A stretch of 32,540 nt of DNA from Actinomycetota bacterium (GTDB lineage Bacteria; Actinomycetota; Acidimicrobiia; Acidimicrobiales; CAIXPF01). The position numbers and the translations under genes were made by a program. The notes beneath the pieces are model-generated. The model was not told where the DNA came from. It made no database searches and saw only the letters and a list, made by a program, of their open reading frames with translations. The DNA is taken from assembly GCA_016870475.1 (NCBI GenBank), contig VGBO01000026.1, positions 1 through 32,540 of the forward strand, read 5' to 3'. Of this stretch, positions 16,161 through 23,885 are shown piece after piece. The first letter of the stretch is position 1; the number at the start of each line of letters is the position of its first letter.

Positions 16161-17239
16161 CCGTGCCGGTCGACGCCTCCGGACCGGTTCCGGACGTGAG
16201 CGTGGTCGTCGTCGCCTTCCGGAGCGGGCAGCACCTCGACGCTGCGCTCGGGGCGCTCTCCACGGCGGCCGCCGCTCCGACCTTCGAGGTCGTCCTCGTC
16301 GACAACGCCTGCCCGGACGGCAGCGGGGTGCAGGCCGCGGCGGCGCACCCGTGGGTGCGTCTCGTCCGCTCCGATCGGAACACCGGGTTCGGCGGGGGGT
16401 GCGAGCTCGGCGTGCTCGCCGCCCGGGCCGACGTCATCTGCCTGCTCAACCCCGACGTCGAGGTGGAGGCGGGGTGGCTCGGGCCGTTGCTCGACGGCCT
16501 CGACGCGGGTGCTGCGGCCGTCGCGTCGGTCGCCGTCGACAGGGGAGGTCGGGTCCTCGAGGCGGGGGCGGGGATCTACGGCGATGCCGAGGAGCCGTGG
16601 ACGGCCCCCTGCACCGAGGCGGCGGATCGGAGCGTGGACTACGCGTCGGCCGCCTGCCTGGCGTTGCGCCGTTCGACGTTCCGACGGGTCGGTGGGTTCC
16701 GTGCGGAGTACTGGCCGGCGTATTTCGAGGACGTCGATCTCGGCGTCCGGCTGCTGCCGCTCGGCGGGGTCCGGGTGGTGGCGGCGAGTCGGATCCTGCA
16801 CCACGTCGGCGGTGACGGCGCGCTCGCTGCCGCCGCGGCCCCCGTCTTCGCCCGCCACCATGCACGCTTCTTGGACCTGGTCCCCCGCCGAGCCCTGCGC
16901 GGCGGGTCGGGTCGACAGGTCGCCCTGCTCGACGACGGATCGGATCGGGTCGTCGCGGCGCTCGAGCGGTGGAGAGCGGCGTCGGCCGAGGTCGAGTTGG
17001 TCGTCGTCGTCCCCGCCGCGGGGCGGGCGCGCGACCTCGCCCCGGCGGCGGGACGTTGCAGCGCGGCGGTCGTGGTCGGCCCGGTCGAGCAGGCGCTCGA
17101 GGAGCGCTGGGGCGAGCTCGACACGGTCGTCGTGGTCGACGCCGCCGAGGCGCTCGCGCACGAGTCGGTGTTGACGCGGAGTCAGCCACAGGCACGTGTC
17201 GTCACCGTCGGTGGCGACGACGTGCCGCTCGGTGTTTGA
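16157..17239 (+). CDS. Family 2 glycosyltransferase
   Basis: DVSVVVVAFRSGQHLDAAL, FEVVLVDNACPDGS, RNTGFGGGCELGV, DVICLLNPDVEVEAGWL, GFRAEYWPAYFEDVDLGVRL. GTG 16157 overlaps the preceding TGA. Confidence 0.9.
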   Translation: MTVPVDASGPVPDVSVVVVAFRSGQHLDAALGALSTAAAAPTFEVVLVDNACPDGSGVQAAAAHPWVRLVRSDRNTGFGGGCELGVLAARADVICLLNPDVEVEAGWLGPLLDGLDAGAAAVASVAVDRGGRVLEAGAGIYGDAEEPWTAPCTEAADRSVDYASAACLALRRSTFRRVGGFRAEYWPAYFEDVDLGVRLLPLGGVRVVAASRILHHVGGDGALAAAAAPVFARHHARFLDLVPRRALRGGSGRQVALLDDGSDRVVAALERWRAASAEVELVVVVPAAGRARDLAPAAGRCSAAVVVGPVEQALEERWGELDTVVVVDAAEALAHESVLTRSQPQARVVTVGGDDVPLGV

Positions 17240-17447
17240 TCGACTGGAAACAACGGAAAACCGTGCATTTCCGGCGCACTACGACCCAAAGGAAATGCCC
17301 GCTCCCGGTGGCGCGAGGTGTTGCGATCGCCTACCGTGCCCCCACGGCGTCGTCCCCTGACGACACCGCAGACCGACCGGGAAAACGCCACCTCGGTGGA
17401 CGGCTCCAGGTCCGGCCCGGCCGGGGTGAGCGGATGGTCCCTACGGA

Positions 17448-17465
17448 CCGACCGCCCCCGGTCGG
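17448..17465. terminator. Terminator-like GC hairpin between convergent GT2 and CoA-transferase genes
   Basis: CCGACCG-CCCC-CGGTCGG, perfect 7-bp arms, no T tract. Confidence 0.45.
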
Positions 17466-17477
17466 GAACCCGGTCGG

Positions 17478-18665
17478 TCAGAACGCTCCGTCGGCGCGGA
17501 GGGCCTCGATCGCCGCCCAGTCGAAGCCCGCCTCGAGGAGGACGTCCTCGGTGTGTGCACCGAGCTCGGGTGCGACGACCCCCGGTTCGGCCGGGGTGGC
17601 GCTGAAGCGGATCGGGGAGCCGATGATCGTGATCTCCCCCCGGTCCGGGTGCTCGGCTCGTACCAGGTACCCGTTCTCCCACGCCTGGGGGTCGGCGACG
17701 ACGGCCGCATAGTCCTGCACCGGCGCCCACCGCTGGCCCTCGGCCCGCAGACGGTCGGCCCACTCCGCCGAGGTGCGCCGGAGGAAGATCGTCTCGAGTT
17801 CCTTCAGCAGCTCGGCGAGGTCCGCCGGGTCCATGAAGAGCTTGGCGTAGCGCGGGTCCTCGGTAAGGTCCGGTCGGTCGATCGCCCTCGTGAACCCCGC
17901 CCAGTTCGCGGTTGGCACGCCGACGACGGCGATCCACCCGTCGGAGGTCCGGAACAGGCGGTAGATCGATGCGATCAGCGGATGCCCGAGGTTCGGCCGA
18001 CCCGGCTGTCGACCGCTCAGCAGGTACGCCGTGATCTCCGACGCCTGCGCCCAGATCTGTCCGCCGTAGAGAGAGACGTCGACCCGCTGGCCGATGCCGG
18101 TCCGTTCCCGGTGGAACAGCGCAGTGAGCACGCCGATGACGAGGTTCTGTGCGCCGGCGTGGTCGGCGATCACGGCGGCGACCGGCGTGGGGTCCCCGCC
18201 GTCGACCCCCGTCGCCGAGATGAGACCGCCGACCGCCTGACCGGCGAGGTCGGCACCCTCCCGTGTGGCATCGGGCCCGACCGGACCGAAGGCGCTGCCC
18301 GCGCCGTAGACGAGTCTCGGGTTGATCGCCGAGAGCTCCTCGTAGCCGAGCCCCCACTCCTCCATGGTGCCGGGCTTGAAGTTCGACAGGATCACGTCGG
18401 CGGTGCGGACGAGCCCCTCGAGCGCCCGCTTCCCGCCGGGGGTGCGCAGGTCGAGGGTGATCCCCCGCTTGCCGCGGTTGCAGAGCTCGAAGTACCCGCT
18501 GCGGGGTTCACCGGGCGCGGCGGGGATCCACCGGGCGAGGTCGCCCACCCCGGGGAGTTCGACCTTCACCACGTCCGCACCGAGGTCGGCGAGCAGGACG
18601 CCCGCCTGCGGCCCCTGCACGATGATGGTGAGGTCGAGGACCTTGATGCCGTCGAGTGCGCCCAT
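17478..18665 (-). CDS. CaiB/BaiF family (class III) CoA-transferase
   Basis: MGALDGIKVLDLTIIVQGPQAGVLLADLGADVVKVELPGVGDLARW, NRGKRGITLDLRTPGGKRALEGLVRTADVILSNFKPGTMEEWGL, GQRVDVSLYGG. ATG 18665 preceded by CAGAAT at 7 nt. Confidence 0.93.
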   Translation of the reverse strand: MGALDGIKVLDLTIIVQGPQAGVLLADLGADVVKVELPGVGDLARWIPAAPGEPRSGYFELCNRGKRGITLDLRTPGGKRALEGLVRTADVILSNFKPGTMEEWGLGYEELSAINPRLVYGAGSAFGPVGPDATREGADLAGQAVGGLISATGVDGGDPTPVAAVIADHAGAQNLVIGVLTALFHRERTGIGQRVDVSLYGGQIWAQASEITAYLLSGRQPGRPNLGHPLIASIYRLFRTSDGWIAVVGVPTANWAGFTRAIDRPDLTEDPRYAKLFMDPADLAELLKELETIFLRRTSAEWADRLRAEGQRWAPVQDYAAVVADPQAWENGYLVRAEHPDRGEITIIGSPIRFSATPAEPGVVAPELGAHTEDVLLEAGFDWAAIEALRADGAF

Positions 18666-18754
18666 GGGGGACATTCTGCTGTCCGGCCCGGCCGCGTGCT
18701 GCGCTCGTGGCGGTGTGCCCCTCGCCGTCGCATCCGGTGGCTACCGTCGGGCCC

Positions 18755-19759
18755 GTGCAGCCCGCAGTCGTCACCCGCCGGACCGTGGTGGACCTCGACT
18801 TCGAGCCGGACCTCGTCACCGTCCGGCACGCCATCGACGGCACGGTGGTGGGCGATCGTGCGGGGCGGGAGCTCCGGTGGGCGACGGTGACCCCGGTCGG
18901 CATCGGGTCCCTGCACCTCCGCCGCTCCGATGCCCGACGCGTTGAGGTCACCGCCTTCGGCGCCGGTGCGGACTGGCTCGTCGAGCAGACCCCGCGGCTG
19001 CTCGGCGCCGCCGACGACGTCGAGGAGCTGCGTCGCGACCTCCTCCCGCCGCAGCTCGCCCGGCGTCCGGTGCCGCGGATCGGCCGGACCGACCGGGTCG
19101 TGGAGTCGATGGTCCCCGCCGTGCTCGGCCAGAAGGTCCAGGCGACGCTCGCCAACCGGTCGCTCCGACTGCTGGCGGCACGGTTCGGCGATGCCGCTCC
19201 CGGGCCGGGAGAGCTCCGGGCCACCCCGTCCGCCGCACGACTCGCCGACCTCGCCGTCCACGACCTGCACCGGTGTGGGGTGGAACGCAAACGGGGAGAC
19301 ACGATCCGGCGCGCGGCGCGCCTCGCGTTCCGACTCGAGGAGGCGGCCGGGCTCGGACCGGAGGTGCTCGAGGCGCGGTTGCGTGCCGTCCCGGGCATCG
19401 GCCCGTGGACGTCCGCCCTCGTCCGCCTCGGCGCCACCGGCGATCCCGACGCGGTGGAGGTGGGCGACTTCCATCTGCCGAACACCGTCTGCTGGGCCCT
19501 CGCCGGTGAGGAACGCGGCGACGACCGGCGGATGCTCGAACTCCTCGAGCCCTTCCGCGGGCACCGCGGGCGGGTCGTCCGGATGATCAGCGCGCTCGGC
19601 CTGCGTGCCCCACGCCGCGGCCCGCGTCTCGAACCCCTGCCGGTGGACCGGTACGACGGCCCCGACCGCGATGCCGTGTGGTTCCGTGACCGTGGCCCCG
19701 GCGGGGGTGGCTGGCGGGACCGCCCGCTCGATGCCGCCGCTCGCAGCCGCTCACGCTGA
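18755..19759 (+). CDS. AlkA-like DNA-3-methyladenine glycosylase (HhH-GPD)
   Basis: VPAVLGQKVQ, LRAVPGIGPWTSALVRLGATGDPDAVEVGDFHLPNTV (HhH plus catalytic Asp region). GTG 18755 with TACCGT at 7 nt. Confidence 0.82.
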   Translation: MQPAVVTRRTVVDLDFEPDLVTVRHAIDGTVVGDRAGRELRWATVTPVGIGSLHLRRSDARRVEVTAFGAGADWLVEQTPRLLGAADDVEELRRDLLPPQLARRPVPRIGRTDRVVESMVPAVLGQKVQATLANRSLRLLAARFGDAAPGPGELRATPSAARLADLAVHDLHRCGVERKRGDTIRRAARLAFRLEEAAGLGPEVLEARLRAVPGIGPWTSALVRLGATGDPDAVEVGDFHLPNTVCWALAGEERGDDRRMLELLEPFRGHRGRVVRMISALGLRAPRRGPRLEPLPVDRYDGPDRDAVWFRDRGPGGGGWRDRPLDAAARSRSR

Positions 19760-19765
19760 GAGCGG
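19747..19765. terminator. Bidirectional terminator-like hairpin
   Basis: CCGCTC-acgctga-GAGCGG between convergent stops; plus-strand TGA (19757-19759) is in the loop. Confidence 0.45.
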
Positions 19766-20284
19766 TCAGTCCTTCTCCGAGGCGACGGTCGTGCCGGCCT
19801 TCGGCCCGGCGACCGGATCGTCCGCCGACCAGGGGAACAGGATCCACTTGTCGGTCTGCTTCCACACGTACTCGCAGGTGATCACCGAGTGCGGCTTCTC
19901 GTACAGCACCGCGGTGCGGACCTCGCCGACCTTGCCGGCGGTCATGTCGCGGACGAGCTGCAGGGTGTTCCCCGTGTCGGCGACGTCGTCGACGACGAGG
20001 AACTGCTTGTCCTCGAGATCGACGAGATCGAGGTAGGGGGGCAGCACGACCGGCACCTCGAGTCGGCTGTCGACGCCCGTGTAGTACTCGACGTTCATCA
20101 CGAAGGTGTTCTTCACCGAGAGGGCGTAGCCGATGCTCCCCGCCGGGATCAGGCCACCGCGCGCGATGGCGAGCACGACGTCGGGCTGGTAGCCGGATGT
20201 GGCGACCTGCTCCGCGAGCGACCGCACTGCCTCGCCGTAGACACTCCACGTCATGATCTCGTACTTGTCGGCGGGCTCGGACAC
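19766..20284 (-). CDS. Purine (hypoxanthine/xanthine-like) phosphoribosyltransferase
   Basis: PDVVLAIARGGLIPAGSIGYAL and PRPP loop FLVVDDVADTGNTLQLV. GTG 20284 with SD AGGAGGA. The larger ORF to 20917 reads antisense through panB. Confidence 0.9.
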   Translation of the reverse strand: MSEPADKYEIMTWSVYGEAVRSLAEQVATSGYQPDVVLAIARGGLIPAGSIGYALSVKNTFVMNVEYYTGVDSRLEVPVVLPPYLDLVDLEDKQFLVVDDVADTGNTLQLVRDMTAGKVGEVRTAVLYEKPHSVITCEYVWKQTDKWILFPWSADDPVAGPKAGTTVASEKD

Positions 20285-20340
20285 GGTTCCTCCTGGGGGG
20301 CGGGCGCCAACGTTAGATCGGGCGGACCCGGGCAACGCGG

Positions 20341-21180
20341 TCAGCCGTCGCGCAGGCGGTCCGCCACCTCGGCGGACACGTGGTAGGTCTCCGCGTCGGT
20401 GGGGAACGCGCCGGTTCGCACGTCCGCGGCGTAGCGGGCGATCGCCTCGGTGGCCGCCGCGCCGAGCTCGGCGTAGCGGCGCACGAACTTCGGGCGGACG
20501 CGGTCCTCGAACCCCAGCAGGTCGTGGAACACGAGCACCTGCCCGTCGCAGCCGGCGCCGGCGCCGATGCCGATCGTTGGCACGTCGATCGACGCCGTCA
20601 CCAGATCGGCGACGACGTCGGGAATGCCCTCGAGCACGATCGCGCAGCAACCGGCCTCGGCGAGGGCCACGGCGTCGGCGACGAGGGCACGTGCCGCATC
20701 CACATCCTTCGCCTGCACCCGAAAGCCGCCCATCGCATTGGTCGACTGCGGGGTGAGCCCGAGGTGGCCCATCACCGGGATCTCCGCGTCGAGGATGGCG
20801 CGGATCATCCGCAGCCGCTTGCGGCCCCCCTCGAGCTTCACGCAGGTGGCACCGGCCCGGACGAGGAGGGCGGCGTTGCGCACCGACTCCTCGACCGATA
20901 CGTGGTAGCTCATCCACGGCAGGTCGCCGATGACGAGCGCGGCCGGCCCGGCGCGGCGCACAGCGGCCACGTGGTAGGCGATGTCCTCGGTGCGGAGCTG
21001 GAGCGGGTCGTCGTACCCGAGCACCACCATCGCCACCGAGTCGCCGACGAGGATCAGGTCGACACCGGCGGCGTCGGCGACCCGTGCGCCGGGCGCGTCG
21101 TACGCCGTCACCATGACGAGCGGCGCAGCGCCGTCACGCACCTTGTGCCGGGCGAGCGCCGGCACGGTCAGAGCGGTCAT
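20341..21180 (-). CDS. panB: 3-methyl-2-oxobutanoate hydroxymethyltransferase
   Basis: VMVTAYDAPGARVADAAGVDLILVGDSVAMVVLGYDD, GDLPWMSY, VKLEGG, GHLGLTPQS, IGIGAGAGCDGQVLVFHDLLG. Confidence 0.97.
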   Translation of the reverse strand: MTALTVPALARHKVRDGAAPLVMVTAYDAPGARVADAAGVDLILVGDSVAMVVLGYDDPLQLRTEDIAYHVAAVRRAGPAALVIGDLPWMSYHVSVEESVRNAALLVRAGATCVKLEGGRKRLRMIRAILDAEIPVMGHLGLTPQSTNAMGGFRVQAKDVDAARALVADAVALAEAGCCAIVLEGIPDVVADLVTASIDVPTIGIGAGAGCDGQVLVFHDLLGFEDRVRPKFVRRYAELGAAATEAIARYAADVRTGAFPTDAETYHVSAEVADRLRDG

Positions 21181-21192
21181 GTCGATCCGTCC

Positions 21193-22050
21193 TCAGTCCG
21201 CGTGGACACCAAGGTTGTCGATGAGTCGAGCCGGTCCCACCTGGGCCGCGACCAGCAGGCGCACCTCACCCCGCAGGGAGGCGGGTCGCTCGAGGGTGCG
21301 GGCATCGACGGCAGCCACGTAGTCCATCGTCGCACGTGGCTCACCGGCCAGCACGCTCGACATCGTCGCCTCGATCGCATCCGGTGACCGTTCGCCCGCG
21401 GCGATCGCCGCAGCGCCGGCGTCGAGGCAGTGCTTCAGCGCCGGCGCCGCCGCTCGGTCCTCGGGGCCGAGGTACACGTTGCGGCTCGACATCGCGAGCC
21501 CGTCGGCCTCCCGGATCGTCGGGCACCCGACGACGGTCACCGGGAACGACAGGTCGTGGGCCATGCGGCTCACGACGAGGAGCTGCTGGTAGTCCTTCTC
21601 GCCGAAGTACGCCCGGCACGCCCCGGCGATCGCGAACAACTTCGCGACGACCGTCGCCACCCCGTCGAAGTGACCCGGGCGGCTCGCACCGTCGAGGGTC
21701 GCGGTGATCTCCCGCACCGAGACCGTCGTGAGCACCGGCCCGGACGGGTACATCTCCTCGACGTCGGGGGCGAAAACGATGTCGACCCCGTGCGCCTTGG
21801 CCAGCGCGAGGTCGCCCTCGAGGTCACGGGGATAGGTCGAGAGGTCCTCGTGCGCAGCGAACTGCAACGGGTTCACGAAGATGGTGGCCGTCACTGAGCC
21901 GCACTCGGCTCGTGCGGCGTCCATGAGGCTCGCGTGCCCGGCATGGAGGTAGCCCATCGTGGGGACGAGCCCGATCGTGCGCCCGGCATGCCGCGCCTCG
22001 TCGTGCGCGGCGCGCACCTCGGCGATCGTGCGGAGCAGGCGGACCGTCAT
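21193..22050 (-). CDS. panC: Pantothenate synthetase (pantoate-beta-alanine ligase)
   Basis: GLVPTMGYLHAGHASLMDAAR, ATIFVNPLQFAAHEDLSTYPR, YFGEKDYQQLLVVSRMAHDL, VGCPTIREADGLAMSSRNVYL. Confidence 0.97.
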   Translation of the reverse strand: MTVRLLRTIAEVRAAHDEARHAGRTIGLVPTMGYLHAGHASLMDAARAECGSVTATIFVNPLQFAAHEDLSTYPRDLEGDLALAKAHGVDIVFAPDVEEMYPSGPVLTTVSVREITATLDGASRPGHFDGVATVVAKLFAIAGACRAYFGEKDYQQLLVVSRMAHDLSFPVTVVGCPTIREADGLAMSSRNVYLGPEDRAAAPALKHCLDAGAAAIAAGERSPDAIEATMSSVLAGEPRATMDYVAAVDARTLERPASLRGEVRLLVAAQVGPARLIDNLGVHAD

Positions 22051-22835
22051 GCGACCTCGCTGGCGTCGTCCCCGGCCGCCTCACGATCGGCGACGAGGCG
22101 GTCGGCCTGATCGGCGAGCGCCCGGTAGGCGGCGTGCTCGTCGAGGGGCAACGCGTCGAGGTGTCGGGCGACGGTCGCCCAGTCGCCGCGTGCGACCGGC
22201 CCGGTGAGCGCCGCAGCGGGACCGAGTCGCCGCACGTTCTCGAGCGTCTGCGCGGCGAGGTCGAGGTAGGCGTCGAGGGGCACACCGGCGACCTCGGCGA
22301 TGCGTTCGACCTGACCGAGCAGGGCGACGAGGTGGTTCGACGCCACGCATGCCGCGGCGTGGTAGCGAACCCGCTGCCCGGCGGGGACGTGGAACGGCCG
22401 TCCACCGAACGCGGCGACGATCTCGGTCGCGAGCGCGTCGCCGTCGACAGCGAAGGCGCAACGGTCGCGCAGGCGGTCCGCCCCGACGGACGGATCGGGG
22501 ATCGACGCGAGCGGGTGCAGCGACGCTCGCCGGGCGTGCGGCTCGAGCGTGTCGAGCGTGTGGGTGCCCGACGTGTGCGCGATCACCGTGGAGGCGACGG
22601 GCTCGATGAGCGCCGCGGTCCGACGGATCGCATCGTCCGGCGTCGTCACGAGGACGAGATCGACGCCGGCGGCAGCGCTCCTCGGGTCGTCGTCGCGGCC
22701 GAGGATCCCGGCGACACGCCACCCCGCCGCACTCAATGCGGACGCGAAGGACAAGCCGACGCGCCCGGGTCCGATGATCCGCACCGATCGCACCTGCTCG
22801 GCCCCCCTCAGAAGCTGCGTTCGCGGACCGCGCAT
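22047..22835 (-). CDS. Rossmann-like / DUF2520 domain protein (candidate ketopantoate reductase)
   Basis: VRIIGPGRVGLSFASALSAAGWRVAGILGR; TTPDDAI; IAHTSGTHTLDTL; HPLASIPD; YHAAACVASNHLVALLGQVERIAEVAGV. Stop overlaps the panC ATG (ATGA). Confidence 0.82.
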   Translation of the reverse strand: MRGPRTQLLRGAEQVRSVRIIGPGRVGLSFASALSAAGWRVAGILGRDDDPRSAAAGVDLVLVTTPDDAIRRTAALIEPVASTVIAHTSGTHTLDTLEPHARRASLHPLASIPDPSVGADRLRDRCAFAVDGDALATEIVAAFGGRPFHVPAGQRVRYHAAACVASNHLVALLGQVERIAEVAGVPLDAYLDLAAQTLENVRRLGPAAALTGPVARGDWATVARHLDALPLDEHAAYRALADQADRLVADREAAGDDASEVA

Positions 22836-22922
22836 CGTTGCCGCTCCGGACCCCCCCGGGCAAGCCGTGGTGACCTCTGCCACGTGTGGTGACGCCGGGT
22901 TCCCCGACCTACGCTGCCCGCC

Positions 22923-23885
22923 GTGGCGCTCGGTGTGGACGGTGTGCAGGTCGGCGTGTGGACGCACCCGTCGGTGCCGACCGGGTGCACCGTGGTGCTC
23001 CCCCCGGCCGGGACCGTCGGCGGCAGCTCCGTGCGCGGCGGCGCGCCCGGCAGCCGAGAGACGCCGGCGCTGTCGCCGACCGGCTCGGTGAGCGTCTGCC
23101 ATGCGGTCCTGCTCACCGGCGGGAGCGCGTTCGGGCTCGCCGCTGCAGACGGGGTCATGGCGTGGTGCGAGGAACGCGGTCGCGGGTTCGAGCTCCCCAC
23201 GGCGACGGTGCCGATCGTCGGCGCCGGGGTCGTGTTCGACCTGCGGGCCAAGGACCAGCCGCGCCCCGACGCCGCCGCCGGTCGGGCCGCGTGCGACGCC
23301 GCGACCGAGGACGACCCGCCGATGGGCAGCGTCGGTGTGGGTGCCGGTTGCGTGGTCGGCAAGACCGCAGGACGGGACTGGGCGACCAAGGGCGGCCAAG
23401 GGTGGGCGGTGGCCCGCGCCGGGTCGGTCAGCGTTGGGGCGTTGATGGCCGTGAACGCCGTCGGTGACGTGCTCGACGAGTCCGGGGCGGTGCTCGCCGG
23501 CGATCGGGCGCCCGCCGATGCGGCGCGTTTCCCGGCGACCCCGTTCAGCGAGCTCGGCGGGTGGGGTGGCGCGGCGGCCTCGGCGAACACGGTGATCGGG
23601 TGTGTCGTCACGAACGCGACGCTCCGCAAGGACGAGGCCTGCCGGGTCGCCGACCTCGCCCACAGCGGGATCGCCCGGTCGGTCCGCCCGGCGCACACCT
23701 CCGCCGACGGCGACCTGCTGTTCGCGCTCGCGACCGGTGCGATCGAGGGGTCGGTCGATCTCGTCGCCGACCTCGCCGCCGCGGCGGTCGCTGCGGCCGT
23801 GCGGGCCGCCGTGCGGGCGGCGACGCCGATCCCCGGCGTCCCGGTCGACCCGCGAGCCGACGGAGGCGCCGTCAGTCGACGGTGA
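22923..23885 (+). CDS. P1-family (DmpA/BapA/NylC-like) Ntn-type peptidase
   Basis: GVQVGVWTHPSVPTGCTVVLPPAGTVGGSSVRGGAPGSRET, LLTGGSAFGLAAADGVM, GSVGVGAGCVVGK, ANTVIGCVVTNATLRKDEACRVADLAHSGIARSVRPAHTSADGDLLFALATG. Confidence 0.9.
   Translation: MALGVDGVQVGVWTHPSVPTGCTVVLPPAGTVGGSSVRGGAPGSRETPALSPTGSVSVCHAVLLTGGSAFGLAAADGVMAWCEERGRGFELPTATVPIVGAGVVFDLRAKDQPRPDAAAGRAACDAATEDDPPMGSVGVGAGCVVGKTAGRDWATKGGQGWAVARAGSVSVGALMAVNAVGDVLDESGAVLAGDRAPADAARFPATPFSELGGWGGAAASANTVIGCVVTNATLRKDEACRVADLAHSGIARSVRPAHTSADGDLLFALATGAIEGSVDLVADLAAAAVAAAVRAAVRAATPIPGVPVDPRADGGAVSRR

Noticed and set aside
16057-16815. 252-aa plus-strand ORF over the GT2 gene
   Set aside because: Arg/Gly-rich shifted frame; the GT2 motifs are in the 16157 frame.
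14737-17239. Possible integrated element at the 3' end of tRNA-Ala
   Set aside because: No integrase, no duplicated tRNA 3' end found downstream, and flanking genes look chromosomal; the post-tRNA inverted repeat is better treated as a hairpin or operator.
19766-20917. 383-aa fusion of an unknown N-terminal region to the phosphoribosyltransferase
   Set aside because: The N-terminal half is an alternative frame of panB; a GTG with a strong SD at 20284 gives the normal-sized enzyme.
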